From Eubacteriales bacterium (lineage in GTDB: Bacteria > Bacillota > Clostridia > Lachnospirales > Lachnospiraceae): 64,000 nt of DNA. Shown here piece after piece: positions 17,609 to 27,657 of this stretch; position 1 is the stretch's first letter; every line of letters begins with the position of its first letter. The DNA is taken from positions 70,006-134,005 of the forward strand of contig JAUNOY010000005.1 in the NCBI GenBank assembly GCA_030536995.1. Reading direction: 5' to 3'. A program made the translations under genes and the position numbers. A model generated the notes under the pieces. The model worked only from the letters and a program-made list of their open reading frames with translations. It did no database searches and was not told where the DNA came from.

Positions 17609-19921
17609 ATGACAAATTCAACAAATGTGCTGCCAGCGATTGCATTGAGAGGAACAACGATTCTTCCGGAGATGATTGTTCACTTTGATGTAAGCCGGGA
17701 ACGTTCTACTAAGGCAATCGAGGCTGCCATGCTCCATGACCAGAAGATTTTCCTGATCACTCAGATTGATCCAGAGGTGGAAGTTCCGGGAATGGCGGAT
17801 CTGTACCGCATCGGAACGATTGCCTATGTGAAACAGGTAGTGAAGCTCCCGAATCATCTCATTCGTGTTCTGGTTGAAGGAATTGAGCGGGCGGAGCTTC
17901 TTGGATTCCAGCAGGAATTTCCATATATAAAAAGTGAGGTTTCTGTTTTTGAAAAAGAAAGTGCAGTCCTGCCTGAGCATGTACAGGAAGCTATGCACAG
18001 AGGGCTGAAAGGATTGTTTCATCGCTATGCGGCTGAGAGCGGAAAAATCAGCAAAGATCTGGTGGCGCAGATTCTGAATGTTGAGGATGTGGAAGAACTG
18101 GTTAACCAGATTGCAGTAAATCTTCCCCTGTCTTATCAGAATAAACAGAAGATTCTGGAGGCAATCTCAATCGAGGACCGCTACGAGGTATTGGGCGCGA
18201 TTATCAGCAGTGAGATCGACATTATGCAGATTGGAAAGGATCTCCAGAAAAAAGTAAAAGCCCGTATTGATAAAAATCAGAGAGAATATATCTTAAGAGA
18301 ACAGCTTAAACTTATTCGTGAGGAGCTTGGAGAAGAAAACACAGCAGATGACGCGGAAGAATTCCGAAAACAGTTAAAGAGTCTTCAGGCATCTGACGAA
18401 GTAAAAGAGAAGATAAATAAAGAAATCGACCGTTTTAAGGTGATGAATAACAACGCTTCTGAGAGTACGGTACTCAGAGGGTATATTGAGACTTTGCTTT
18501 CTCTTCCGTGGGATAAGCGTTCTCAGGATTCTGACGATCTGAAAGAGGCGTGGAAGATTCTTCAGAAAGGTCACTATGGCTTAAAAGATGTAAAAGAACG
18601 TATTATGGAGTTTCTATCTGTGCGTAAGCTTACAAATAAAGGAAAAAGTCCGATCCTTTGCCTGGTAGGGCCTCCGGGAACAGGCAAGACTTCTATTGCC
18701 AAATCTGTGGCAGAGGCAATGCACAAGAAATATGTGCGTATCTGTCTGGGCGGTGTTCGCGATGAAGCGGAAATCCGCGGTCACAGGAAGACATATGTAG
18801 GCTCTATGCCCGGACGTATTACAGCTGCGCTGCAGCAGGCAGGAGTAAGCAATCCTCTTATGCTTCTTGATGAGATTGACAAGACAAGCAGCGACTATAA
18901 GGGAGATACTTCCTCTGCTCTTCTGGAAGTACTGGATCCTGAACAGAACAGTAAATTCACAGATCACTACGTAGAGCTTCCTCAGGATCTGTCAGAAGTC
19001 CTTTTCATAGCGACAGCCAATGATGTGCAGGGGATTCCGCGCCCTCTTCTCGACCGTATGGAACTGATTGAAATTTCTGGTTATACGGAGAATGAGAAAG
19101 AGCATATTGCGAAGGAGCACCTGATTCCAAAGCAGATGGATGCCAATGGAATCGAGGAAGGCAGACTTGTAATTCAGAGCTCTGCACTGAAAAAAATCAT
19201 CAACAACTATACGAAAGAGGCCGGAGTGAGAAGCCTTGAAAGAAGTATTGGTCAGATTTGCCGCAAGACAGCCCGCTCAATCATGGAAGAGGGAAAAGAG
19301 AAAGTTACAGTCACTGCGAGAAATCTTTCCTCGTTCCTGGGAAAAGAACATTTCAACTATCTTATGGCAAATAAGACAGACGAAATCGGAATTGCCAGAG
19401 GACTTGCGTGGACGCAGGTAGGTGGAGACACCCTTCAGATTGAAGTTAATGTTATGCCGGGGAAAGGGGAGCTTATGCTCACTGGACAGCTCGGAGATGT
19501 AATGAAAGAGTCCGCGCAGGCGGGAATCACATATATCCGTTCCATAGCGGCAGAATATGGAATCGATCCGGAGTTTTTCCGGGAGAACGATATCCATGTA
19601 CATATTCCGGAAGGGGCAGTTCCTAAAGATGGTCCGTCAGCCGGAATTACCATGGCGACAGCAATGCTTTCCGCCATTATCAAAAAGCCGGTTAGAGCAG
19701 ATGTGGCAATGACAGGAGAAATTACGCTGAGAGGTCGTGTGCTTCCGATCGGAGGGCTGAAAGAGAAGCTTCTGGCTGCCAAATATGCGAAGATTAAGCA
19801 GGTTCTTGTACCTGTGGAAAACAGACCGGATGTTGAAGAAATGGACAAAGAGATTACCGGAGGACTCAAGATCTCCTATATGGAAAACATGGGAGAGGTT
19901 CTGAAGGAAGCTCTGGTATAA
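17609..19921 (+). CDS. lon: ATP-dependent protease La
   Basis: Lon degrades misfolded and regulatory proteins. The N-terminal LON substrate domain (PAIALRGTTILPEMIVHFDV) leads into a coiled middle, the AAA+ module with GPPGTGKTS and LMLLDEIDK, and a C-terminal S16 protease domain with the Ser677 nucleophile in PKDGPSAGITMATA and Lys718 in GGLKEKLLAAKYA. Length of 770 is normal for LonA. It starts 18 bases after clpX. A small hairpin (GACTC/GAGTC, 19922-19937) follows the stop. Confidence 0.96.
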   Translation: MTNSTNVLPAIALRGTTILPEMIVHFDVSRERSTKAIEAAMLHDQKIFLITQIDPEVEVPGMADLYRIGTIAYVKQVVKLPNHLIRVLVEGIERAELLGFQQEFPYIKSEVSVFEKESAVLPEHVQEAMHRGLKGLFHRYAAESGKISKDLVAQILNVEDVEELVNQIAVNLPLSYQNKQKILEAISIEDRYEVLGAIISSEIDIMQIGKDLQKKVKARIDKNQREYILREQLKLIREELGEENTADDAEEFRKQLKSLQASDEVKEKINKEIDRFKVMNNNASESTVLRGYIETLLSLPWDKRSQDSDDLKEAWKILQKGHYGLKDVKERIMEFLSVRKLTNKGKSPILCLVGPPGTGKTSIAKSVAEAMHKKYVRICLGGVRDEAEIRGHRKTYVGSMPGRITAALQQAGVSNPLMLLDEIDKTSSDYKGDTSSALLEVLDPEQNSKFTDHYVELPQDLSEVLFIATANDVQGIPRPLLDRMELIEISGYTENEKEHIAKEHLIPKQMDANGIEEGRLVIQSSALKKIINNYTKEAGVRSLERSIGQICRKTARSIMEEGKEKVTVTARNLSSFLGKEHFNYLMANKTDEIGIARGLAWTQVGGDTLQIEVNVMPGKGELMLTGQLGDVMKESAQAGITYIRSIAAEYGIDPEFFRENDIHVHIPEGAVPKDGPSAGITMATAMLSAIIKKPVRADVAMTGEITLRGRVLPIGGLKEKLLAAKYAKIKQVLVPVENRPDVEEMDKEITGGLKISYMENMGEVLKEALV

Positions 19922-19961
19922 GACTCTTCTGCGAGTCCTGAATGATAAAGTGAGGAAACCG

Positions 19962-20576
19962 ATGGTTATAAAGAATGTATCACTGGATATCGTCTGCGGC
20001 ATCACAAGCAAACTCCCGGATACGGGACGTCCTGAGGTGGCATTTGCCGGAAAATCCAATGTGGGGAAATCCTCCCTCATCAATGCGCTGATGAACCGCA
20101 AGGCTCTTGCACGAACCAGCGCTCAGCCGGGAAAGACCCAGACGATTAATTTTTATAATATTAATGACGATATGTATCTGGTAGACCTTCCGGGTTACGG
20201 ATATGCAAAAGTGTCACAGCAGGAAAAAGAAAAATGGGGCAAAATGATCGAGCGTTATCTTCATACGTCAAAGACATTGAAAGCGGTATTTTTGCTGATT
20301 GACATCCGTCATGATCCTTCCGCGAATGATAAGATGATGTATGACTGGATCTTACACAACGGTTATGAGCCGATTATTATTGCAACGAAGCTGGACAAAC
20401 TGAAACGCAGTCAGGTCCAGAAGAATATTAAGGCGATCAAAGAGGGGCTGAAGCTTCGCAAAGATGGAATCATTATTCCGTTTTCGTCTGAAACGAAACA
20501 GGGACGCGAGGAAATTTGGGCGCTGATCGACGAACTGACCGGACTGGCAGTTACCGAAGAGGCTCCTGTACAATAA
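19962..20576 (+). CDS. engB: Ribosome biogenesis GTPase EngB/YsxC
   Basis: A 204-residue Era-like GTPase involved in 50S assembly. G1 is AGKSNVGKSSL, G2 is KTQTINF, G3 is DLPGYGYA, G4 is TKLDKL and G5 is PFSSETKQG. ATG 19962 with GAGGA five bases upstream is preferred to the GTG at 19950. Location directly after lon matches other Firmicutes, where ysxC follows lonA. Confidence 0.93.
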   Translation: MVIKNVSLDIVCGITSKLPDTGRPEVAFAGKSNVGKSSLINALMNRKALARTSAQPGKTQTINFYNINDDMYLVDLPGYGYAKVSQQEKEKWGKMIERYLHTSKTLKAVFLLIDIRHDPSANDKMMYDWILHNGYEPIIIATKLDKLKRSQVQKNIKAIKEGLKLRKDGIIIPFSSETKQGREEIWALIDELTGLAVTEEAPVQ

Positions 20577-20590
20577 CAGAGGACAAAAAA

Positions 20591-21436
20591 ATGGGAATTA
20601 TCAAAGCATTCAAGCTGGGATTTGACTATCTCAAATACGATGAAGACGGCAATGTGCAGGATACGCAGAGAGCTGTCAATAATGTAGACCTGGACATTGA
20701 AGCGGGACAATTCGTAGCAATTCTGGGACATAACGGAAGTGGAAAATCCACTCTGGCGAAGCATCTGAACGCACTTTTGCTCCCATCGGAGGGAACACTT
20801 TGGGTGGATGACATGGATACCTCCAAAGAACCGGAGTTGTGGAAAATCCGACAGAAAGCAGGTATGGTATTTCAGAATCCGGATAACCAGATCATAGGAA
20901 CTGTAGTGGAAGAAGATGTCGGGTTCGGACCGGAAAATATGGGGATTCCCACGGATAAAATATGGAAGCGTGTGGAGGAAAGTCTCCGGAAAACAGGAAT
21001 GACTGCTTATCGCCACCATTCTCCAAATAAACTTTCCGGCGGGCAGAAGCAGAGAGTTGCAATTGCCGGAGTGATGGCTATGCGACCGAAATGTATTGTC
21101 CTTGACGAACCGACAGCTATGCTGGATCCAAACGGAAGAAAAGAGGTTCTTGAGGCAGTACGGGAATTAAACCGTCAGGAAAATGTAACGGTTATTTTGA
21201 TTACCCACTATATGGAAGAGGTTGTCCATGCAGATAAAGTATATGTGATGGACAGCGGAGAAGTTGTGATGCAGGGAACTCCAAAGGAGATTTTTTCCCA
21301 GGTGGATACCCTCAAAAAATACCGTCTGGATGTGCCGCAGGTAACACTTCTTGCCCATGAACTGCGCAGGGCCGGAGTGGATATTCCGGAAGGAATCCTG
21401 ACTACAGAGGAATTGGTGAGTGTCTTATGTCAATAG
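20591..21436 (+). CDS. ecfA1: ECF transporter energy-coupling ATPase EcfA1
   Basis: One of two ABC ATPases powering shared ECF vitamin and metal uptake. Walker A is GHNGSGKST, the Q-loop region is VFQNPDNQIIG, the ABC signature is LSGGQKQRVAIAGVMA, Walker B is CIVLDEPTAMLD, and the switch His is in ILITHYMEE. ATG 20591 has AGAGGA seven bases upstream; the longer in-frame version would run into engB. It overlaps ecfA2 by ten bases. Confidence 0.94.
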   Translation: MGIIKAFKLGFDYLKYDEDGNVQDTQRAVNNVDLDIEAGQFVAILGHNGSGKSTLAKHLNALLLPSEGTLWVDDMDTSKEPELWKIRQKAGMVFQNPDNQIIGTVVEEDVGFGPENMGIPTDKIWKRVEESLRKTGMTAYRHHSPNKLSGGQKQRVAIAGVMAMRPKCIVLDEPTAMLDPNGRKEVLEAVRELNRQENVTVILITHYMEEVVHADKVYVMDSGEVVMQGTPKEIFSQVDTLKKYRLDVPQVTLLAHELRRAGVDIPEGILTTEELVSVLCQ

Positions 21437-22317
21437 AATTAAAAAATGTAACCTATACCTACAGTCCGGGAACTGCATATGAGATTCATGCTTTGAAAGA
21501 TGTAAGCCTGTCCATACCGGACGGACAGTTTATTGGAATTATCGGACATACAGGAAGCGGGAAATCAACGCTGATTCAGCATTTGAATGCTTTGATACAG
21601 CCGACTTCCGGTACCATTACCTATAATGGAGAAGATATCTGGGGAGAGAAGTACAACCGCCGTTCTCTGAGAAGTGAGGTCGGGCTTGTATTCCAGTATC
21701 CGGAACATCAGCTCTTTGAAAGTGATGTGCTCTCTGATGTGTGCTTCGGTCCCATGAATCAGGGATTAACAAGAGAAGAAGCGGAAGCAGAGGCAAAAAA
21801 AGCTTTGCAGCAGGTTGGATTCAAAGAAAAAAATTACGGAAAATCACCCTTTGAGCTTTCTGGGGGTCAGAAGAAAAGAGTTGCAATTGCAGGAGTCCTT
21901 GCCATGAATCCGAAGATTCTGATTCTGGACGAGCCTACAGCAGGACTTGACCCGAAGGGAAGAGATGACATTCTTGATCAGATTGCGGAACTTCACAAAG
22001 TGAGAGGTATTACGATTATTCTGGTGTCTCACAGCATGGAGGATATTGCGAAATATGTGGAGAGATTGATTGTTATGAATCATGGGGAAGCAGTCTTTGA
22101 CGATACACCAAAGGCAGTCTTTTCACATTATAAAGAGCTGGAGGCAATGGGACTTGCAGCCCCTCAGATAACTTATATTATGAGTGCGCTGAAAGAAAAA
22201 GGCCTTTCTGTAGACACAGACGCAACGACTGTGGATGAAGCATGTACAAGTATTCTTGAGGCTCTTGGAAAAAAGAATTCACCGCTTCTGAATTCAGGAG
22301 GAAGAGCAGATGATTAG
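21427..22317 (+). CDS. ecfA2: ECF transporter energy-coupling ATPase EcfA2
   Basis: The second ECF ATPase, 296 residues. Walker A is GHTGSGKST, the Q-loop region is VFQYPEHQLFES, the signature is LSGGQKKRVAIAGVLA, Walker B is ILILDEPTAGLD and the switch is ILVSHSMEDIA. EcfA1 and EcfA2 form a heterodimer that docks on EcfT. It overlaps both neighbours, showing tight coupling. No substrate-binding S component is encoded here, consistent with a shared (group II) ECF module. Confidence 0.94.
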   Translation: MSIELKNVTYTYSPGTAYEIHALKDVSLSIPDGQFIGIIGHTGSGKSTLIQHLNALIQPTSGTITYNGEDIWGEKYNRRSLRSEVGLVFQYPEHQLFESDVLSDVCFGPMNQGLTREEAEAEAKKALQQVGFKEKNYGKSPFELSGGQKKRVAIAGVLAMNPKILILDEPTAGLDPKGRDDILDQIAELHKVRGITIILVSHSMEDIAKYVERLIVMNHGEAVFDDTPKAVFSHYKELEAMGLAAPQITYIMSALKEKGLSVDTDATTVDEACTSILEALGKKNSPLLNSGGRADD

Positions 22318-23113
22318 AGATATTACTTTAGGACAATATTATCCGGCGAATTCTGTTCTTCACAGAATGGATCCGAGAACAAAGCTTGTGGGAACACTTA
22401 TATTTATTATATCCGTATTTGTATTCCACACGATTCCGGGATATGCGGTAGCAACTTTATTTCTTGGGACGATGATCGCAGTCTCCAGGGTGCCGCTGAA
22501 ATTCATGTTTAAGGGCTTGAAAGCGATAGCCATACTTCTGTTGATTACGATGGCTTTTAACGTGATACTTACGCCCGGAAAAATTTTATGGCAATGGGGA
22601 TTTCTCAAGGTAACAGAGGAGGGAATCCGTCTGGCAGGCAGAATGGCAATCAGGCTTATCTATCTGGTGATCGGTTCTTCTGTCATGACTCTGACAACAA
22701 CTCCGAATCAGCTGACAGATGGTCTGGAAAGGCTGCTGCGCCCTCTGAATAAAATTCATGTACCTGTTCATGAAATCGCTATGATGATGTCGATCGCCCT
22801 CCGTTTTATTCCGATTCTCCTGGAAGAAACGGATAAGATTATGAAGGCGCAGATTGCCAGAGGTGCAGATTTCGAGAACGGAAATCTGATTCAGAAGGAA
22901 AAAAATATGGTGCCGCTTCTTGTACCGCTGTTTATCTCTGCTTTTCGCCGGGCCAATGACCTGGCAATGGCGATGGAGGCGAGATGCTATCATGGCGGTG
23001 ATAACCGGACACAGATGAAACCTCTGCATTATGAGAAACGCGACTATATGGCATATGTGCTAATGGCAGCATATCTGGCAGTGGCGATTGCGTTCCGCAT
23101 AATCGGTATATAA
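22310..23113 (+). CDS. ecfT: ECF transporter transmembrane subunit EcfT
   Basis: A 267-residue membrane scaffold linking the two ATPases to interchangeable vitamin-binding S proteins. It has several hydrophobic helices. The ATPase-coupling helices end with Ala-Arg-Gly type motifs: IARGADFENGN, the first, and MEARCYHGGDNRT, the second (variant of ARGY). The start overlaps ecfA2 by eight bases. Confidence 0.93.
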   Translation: MIRDITLGQYYPANSVLHRMDPRTKLVGTLIFIISVFVFHTIPGYAVATLFLGTMIAVSRVPLKFMFKGLKAIAILLLITMAFNVILTPGKILWQWGFLKVTEEGIRLAGRMAIRLIYLVIGSSVMTLTTTPNQLTDGLERLLRPLNKIHVPVHEIAMMMSIALRFIPILLEETDKIMKAQIARGADFENGNLIQKEKNMVPLLVPLFISAFRRANDLAMAMEARCYHGGDNRTQMKPLHYEKRDYMAYVLMAAYLAVAIAFRIIGI

Positions 23114-23140
23114 GCGTTGGTGAAATCCAGGAGGAATCTT

Positions 23141-23881
23141 ATGAAACGAGTTGGCCTTGTCGTGGCTTACGACGGAACCAATTACTGCGGCTGGCAGACC
23201 CAGCCTAATGGAGTTACAGTTCAGGGAGTTCTCAATGAAACTCTGTCTGAGCTTCTAGGAGAGGAGATTGAAACGATAGGCGCAAGCCGTACAGACGCAG
23301 GAGTACATGCGATGGGAAATGTGGCAGTGTTTGATACGAATACACGTATTCCCGGAGAAAAGATTTCCTATGCGCTGAATCAGCGTCTTCCGGAGGATAT
23401 TCGTATCCAGCTTTCGGAGGAGGTGGAGCCGGATTTCCATCCCCGTTACTGTGACAGCGAAAAAACTTATGAATATCGTATTCTCAACCGGAAATTCCCG
23501 GTGCCCACAGAGCGCTTGTACAGTTACTTCTATCATTACAGACTTGATGTGGATAAGATGAGGGAGGCAACCTCCTATCTGATCGGATGCCATGATTTCG
23601 CATCTTTCTGCGGAGCAAAGGCGCAGGTAAAGACAACAATCCGTACAGTTACCGGTATTGATGTATGGAGAGATGGGGACATCATTACAATTCGCGTATC
23701 GGGAACAGGATTTCTTTACAATATGGTACGGATTATTGCCGGAACACTGATTGAAGTGGGAAACGGACAGTATCCCCCGGAAAGAGTAAAAGCGATTCTG
23801 GAAGCTTGTAACAGAGAAATGGCAGGACCTACGGCTCCTGCACAGGGACTGACCCTGATGGGCATTGAATTTTTTGATTAA
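23141..23881 (+). CDS. truA: tRNA pseudouridine(38-40) synthase
   Basis: TruA makes pseudouridine in the anticodon stem of many tRNAs. The catalytic Asp52 lies in GASRTDAGVHAMG; LVVAYDGTNYCGWQTQPNGVTVQG opens the protein and GTGFLYNMVRIIAGTLIEVG is the second subdomain signature. ATG 23141 has AGGAGG six bases upstream; the GTG at 23117 gives an unneeded leader. It closes the ecf operon and is followed by a strong bidirectional terminator. Confidence 0.94.
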   Translation: MKRVGLVVAYDGTNYCGWQTQPNGVTVQGVLNETLSELLGEEIETIGASRTDAGVHAMGNVAVFDTNTRIPGEKISYALNQRLPEDIRIQLSEEVEPDFHPRYCDSEKTYEYRILNRKFPVPTERLYSYFYHYRLDVDKMREATSYLIGCHDFASFCGAKAQVKTTIRTVTGIDVWRDGDIITIRVSGTGFLYNMVRIIAGTLIEVGNGQYPPERVKAILEACNREMAGPTAPAQGLTLMGIEFFD

Positions 23882-23891
23882 GCAGAAAAAT

Positions 23892-23940
23892 AAAAAGGCA
23901 TGACCGTTTTCTGTCTTCGGACAGGCGGCCATGCCTTTTG
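23892..23940. terminator. Bidirectional intrinsic terminator between truA and the CDF gene
   Basis: AAAAGGCATG (23893-23902) pairs with CATGCCTTTT (23930-23939). An inner hairpin CTGTC-TTCG-GACAG (23911-23924) has a stable UUCG-type tetraloop. Confidence 0.85.
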
Positions 23941-23979
23941 TTGTGGAAGATCTGTGCCTTTTAGAGAAACAAATCGTTT

Positions 23980-25149
23980 TCAGGCATAATCATGATCAAC
24001 CTGAATTACAGCAAAGTATTTACCGTTATCCCAGGAACGGATGCTGCTTTTGACACGTGATAAAATTTCCTGATCAGATATTTCACTTTTGTAAGGGATT
24101 ACGATATCAAAAATAATGTTTGCATGAGTGTTGCCTTCCACTACGCGGAAATCGTGAATGTCGAGTCCGGGTTCAATTTCCTGAACAAGGGCTGTAACTT
24201 TGTCTTTCAGACCATTAATTCTGGCATCGTTGGTAACAATAGGATCCATATGGATGGTTGCAGTACAGAAAAGTTTATCCTGCAGTTCTTTCTCAATGTT
24301 GTCGATTTCGTCGTGTATCTCCAGAAGATTTCCGTGGGCAGGAACCTCTGCGTGAAGGGATATGATAAGCCTTCCCGGACCGTAGTCATGGACAAGCAGG
24401 TCGTGAATACCACAGACAATGGGATGTGCTTTTACCAGATCTTCAATTTCTTTTACGAAATCAGAGCTTGGCGGCTGTCCGAGAAGAGGATCCATAGTGT
24501 CTTTCATTGTAGTGATGCCTGTATAAACAATGAAGAGTCCCACTGCGATTCCAAACCAGCCGTCCAGCAGCAGGCCTGTAAATTGGCTGATGAGCGTCGC
24601 GCCCAGAACAAGAATAGTGGAAATCGTGTCGCTTAAACTGTCATTAGCAGTTGCAATCATGGCAGTGCTTTCGATTTTTCTGCCAATTTTCCGGTTATAA
24701 TAATTCATGTAGAATTTTACCAGAATGGATGCAATCAGGATACCGAGAATCAGCGGACTGCTTTCAATAGATTCCGGATGAAGTACCTTACTGATAGAAG
24801 TCTTTACCAGTTCAAAGCCCATAATAAGAATTGCAACTGCGACAAAAAGACCGGAAATATATTCCATTCTGCCGTGACCGAAAGGATGCTCGGGATCAGG
24901 TTTCTGACCGGAAAGTTTAAATCCCAGGAGAGTAATGACAGAAGAGCCGGCATCGGATAGATTATTGAAGGCATCGGCTGTGATAGCAATGGAGCCGCTT
25001 AAAGTTCCTGCAAGCCATTTGCCCGCAAAAAGCAGGATATTAAGCAGAATCCCTACAGTTCCGCACAGCATACCATAAGCCTGACGGACCTCTCCGGAAT
25101 GATAGTCGGAGGGGTTTTTGATAAATATTTTTGCTAAAAAAGTTACCAT
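23980..25149 (-). CDS. Cation diffusion facilitator (CDF) metal efflux transporter
   Basis: A 389-residue CDF-family protein that exports divalent cations such as Zn, Mn, Fe or Co in exchange for protons. The metal site is visible in helix II as ADAFNNLSDAGSSV and before helix III as HPFGHGRMEYISGL; helix V holds ANDSLSDTISTI. About six membrane helices are followed by a long cytosolic domain (from about residue 215) with two ferredoxin-like repeats, longer than in the shortest homologues. GGGGAG precedes its ATG. It is transcribed against truA and away from the GH112 gene. Confidence 0.9.
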   Translation of the reverse strand: MVTFLAKIFIKNPSDYHSGEVRQAYGMLCGTVGILLNILLFAGKWLAGTLSGSIAITADAFNNLSDAGSSVITLLGFKLSGQKPDPEHPFGHGRMEYISGLFVAVAILIMGFELVKTSISKVLHPESIESSPLILGILIASILVKFYMNYYNRKIGRKIESTAMIATANDSLSDTISTILVLGATLISQFTGLLLDGWFGIAVGLFIVYTGITTMKDTMDPLLGQPPSSDFVKEIEDLVKAHPIVCGIHDLLVHDYGPGRLIISLHAEVPAHGNLLEIHDEIDNIEKELQDKLFCTATIHMDPIVTNDARINGLKDKVTALVQEIEPGLDIHDFRVVEGNTHANIIFDIVIPYKSEISDQEILSRVKSSIRSWDNGKYFAVIQVDHDYA

Positions 25150-25404
25150 GTTTAGTTCTCCCCGTTTTTTTATACGCGCTGAAACGTGTTTGGTCTATAA
25201 ATATGTAGGATAGCACAGATCAGAATAAAATTCTACAAAAAACAGAAAAGAACATGTAATTTAGAATTTTTGTCTTACTATTAAAAGTAGGAATAAAAAA
25301 GCAATATTTCTAAAAAATAAAGCAAAAAGACAATTGAAAATAGAGGCAGAAAACATTACCATAGGATTATGGGTAACTGAGCAAAAACACTAGGAGGATA
25401 AAAA

Positions 25405-27567
25405 ATGGATAAAAAATTTGGCCGTGTTACAATACCGACAGACATGGATGTAATTCCGGAGACTCTGGATATTCTGAAAAGATGGGGAGCAGATGCGATC
25501 CGTGACTGCGATGGAACAGAATTTCCGGCAGAACTGAAAGAATCAGGCGCAAAAATTTATGCTACGTATTATACAACCCGTAAAGATAACGTATGGGCGA
25601 AGGCTCATCCGGAAGAAATTCAGCAGATGTATATTATGACATCTTTCCATACTGCAGTTTCCGATAAGCTGTCTATCCATCTTATGGATCATCTTTATCC
25701 GGATATGCTTAAGGTAAACAGCCGTGACGATATTAAACGCTGGTGGGAAGTTATGGACAGAACTACAGGAGAGCCTGTAGATACCGATAAATGGAACTAT
25801 AGTGAGGAAACAGGAGACGTGACTATTGAGGCGATTCCTTTCCACGATTATACAGTGAGCTTTCTTGCTTATATTATGTGGGATCCGGTACATATGTACA
25901 ATGCAGTTGTCAATGACTGGAAAGACGTAGAGCCTCAGATGACTTTTGACGTGCGCCAGCCTGCGACAAGAGAATTTTCCCTTAACAGACTCCGCAGATT
26001 CCTTGAGACACATGAGTATGTAAATGTTGTTCGTTTTACGACATTTTTCCATCAGTTCACCCTCATTTTCGATGAGATGGCGAGAGAAAAATATGTAGAC
26101 TGGTATGGATATTCTGCGTCTGTCAGCCCGTATATTCTGGAACAGTTTGAGAAAGAGGTCGGCTATAAGTTCCGTCCGGAATTTATCATTGATCAGGGCT
26201 ATATGAATAACACATATCGAATTCCGTCTAAGGAATTTAAGGACTTTCAGGCTTTCCAGAGACGCGAGGTTGCGGCTCTTGCAAAAGAGATGGTGGATAT
26301 TGTACACGAATACGGCAAGGAAGCTATGATGTTTATGGGCGATCACTGGATCGGTATGGAACCGTTTATGGATGAGTTTGCAAACATCGGTCTTGACGCA
26401 GTAGTGGGAAGTGTCGGCAACGGCGCTACTTTAAGACTGTTCAGTGACATCAAGAATGTTAAATATACAGAGGGACGTTTCCTTCCATATTTCTTCCCGG
26501 ATACTTTCCATGAAGGCGGAGACCCGGTAAAAGAGGCAAAGGTGAACTGGGTAACAGCCCGACGTGCGATTCTGAGAAGCCCGATTCAGAGAATCGGCTA
26601 TGGCGGATACTTAAAGCTTGCACTTCAGTTCCCTGATTTTGTAGATTATATCACAGAGGTAACAGACGAATTCCGTACGCTTTATGACAATATTCAGGGA
26701 GTTACACCATACTGCGTGAAACGAGTAGCGGTTCTCAACTGCTGGGGAAGAATGCGTGCATGGGGTAATCATATGGTTCACCACGCTCTTTACTATAAAC
26801 AGAACTATTCCTATGCAGGCGTGATCGAAGCTCTCAGCGGCGCTCCGTTTGATGTGAAATTCATCAGTTTTGATGATATTAAGGAAAATCCGGAATTATT
26901 AAGCGAGTTTGACGTTGTTCTCAATGTCGGTGATGCAGACACTGCATATACCGGCGGTGAATTCTGGAAAGACGAGACAATTGTAACTGCTGTTAAGAAA
27001 TTTGTTTATAACGGCGGTGGTTTCATTGGTGTGGGTGAGCCTTGCGCGCATCAGTGGCAGGGACGTTTCATTCAGCTTTCCGAAATCCTTGGTGTAGAGG
27101 AAGAGCATGGATTTAACTTAAATACAGATAAGTACAACTGGGAAGAGCACAGAGACCACTTTATTCTTTCCGACTGTACAAAAGATGTGGATTTCGGCGA
27201 AGGAAAGAAGAATATCTTCGCGCTTCCTGAGACAGAAATCCTGATTCAGAGAGATAAGGAAGTACAGATGGCTGTCAAAGAATTTGGAAAAGGTCGTGGT
27301 GTTTATATCAGCGGACTTCCATACAGCTTTGAGAACAGCCGTATCCTTTACCGTGCGGTTCTGTGGTCTGCAAATGCAGAAGAGGAGTTGAATTGCTGGT
27401 TCTCCACAAACTTCAATGTGGAAGTTCACGCATATGTGAAGAATAATAAATATTGTGTTGTAAATAATACTTATGAGCCGCAGGATACTGTTGTATACAG
27501 AGGTGACGGCAGCAGCTTCCCGCTTCATATGGAGGCAAATGAGATTAAATGGTATCAGATTGACTGA
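25405..27567 (+). CDS. 1,3-beta-galactosyl-N-acetylhexosamine phosphorylase family enzyme (GH112)
   Basis: A 720-residue GH112 phosphorylase. The N-terminal TIM-barrel region has GRVTIPTDMDVIPET, RWGADAIRDCDGTEFP and DKLSIHLMDHLYPDM. A middle Rossmann-like domain (about 435-660) contains RVAVLNCWGRMRAW and VLNVGDADTAYTGGEFW, and a small C-terminal beta domain closes it. Known members cleave lacto-N-biose or galacto-N-biose with phosphate, and some cleave galactosyl-rhamnose, so the natural substrate should be a mucin- or milk-type galactoside or a rhamnogalacturonan fragment. No transporter or sugar kinase lies beside it. AGGAGG precedes the ATG and a strong terminator follows, so it appears monocistronic. 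Confidence 0.92.
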   Translation: MDKKFGRVTIPTDMDVIPETLDILKRWGADAIRDCDGTEFPAELKESGAKIYATYYTTRKDNVWAKAHPEEIQQMYIMTSFHTAVSDKLSIHLMDHLYPDMLKVNSRDDIKRWWEVMDRTTGEPVDTDKWNYSEETGDVTIEAIPFHDYTVSFLAYIMWDPVHMYNAVVNDWKDVEPQMTFDVRQPATREFSLNRLRRFLETHEYVNVVRFTTFFHQFTLIFDEMAREKYVDWYGYSASVSPYILEQFEKEVGYKFRPEFIIDQGYMNNTYRIPSKEFKDFQAFQRREVAALAKEMVDIVHEYGKEAMMFMGDHWIGMEPFMDEFANIGLDAVVGSVGNGATLRLFSDIKNVKYTEGRFLPYFFPDTFHEGGDPVKEAKVNWVTARRAILRSPIQRIGYGGYLKLALQFPDFVDYITEVTDEFRTLYDNIQGVTPYCVKRVAVLNCWGRMRAWGNHMVHHALYYKQNYSYAGVIEALSGAPFDVKFISFDDIKENPELLSEFDVVLNVGDADTAYTGGEFWKDETIVTAVKKFVYNGGGFIGVGEPCAHQWQGRFIQLSEILGVEEEHGFNLNTDKYNWEEHRDHFILSDCTKDVDFGEGKKNIFALPETEILIQRDKEVQMAVKEFGKGRGVYISGLPYSFENSRILYRAVLWSANAEEELNCWFSTNFNVEVHAYVKNNKYCVVNNTYEPQDTVVYRGDGSSFPLHMEANEIKWYQID

Positions 27568-27580
27568 TGTCAGTGAAGCT

Positions 27581-27613
27581 CAGGCAGGGGCGTAAGAACC
27601 CCTGCCTGTTTTT
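27581..27613 (+). terminator. Intrinsic terminator after the GH112 gene
   Basis: CAGGCAGGGG (27581-27590) pairs perfectly with CCCCTGCCTG (27599-27608), followed by TTTTT. Confidence 0.9.
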
Positions 27614-27657
27614 CTGCAAAAAACTCGAAAAAAAGTTGAAAAATAAGGAAAAAATGG

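Noticed and set aside
25543-26346. 267-codon leftward open frame within the GH112 gene
   Set aside because: Antisense shadow; His/Ile-rich, no homology seen.
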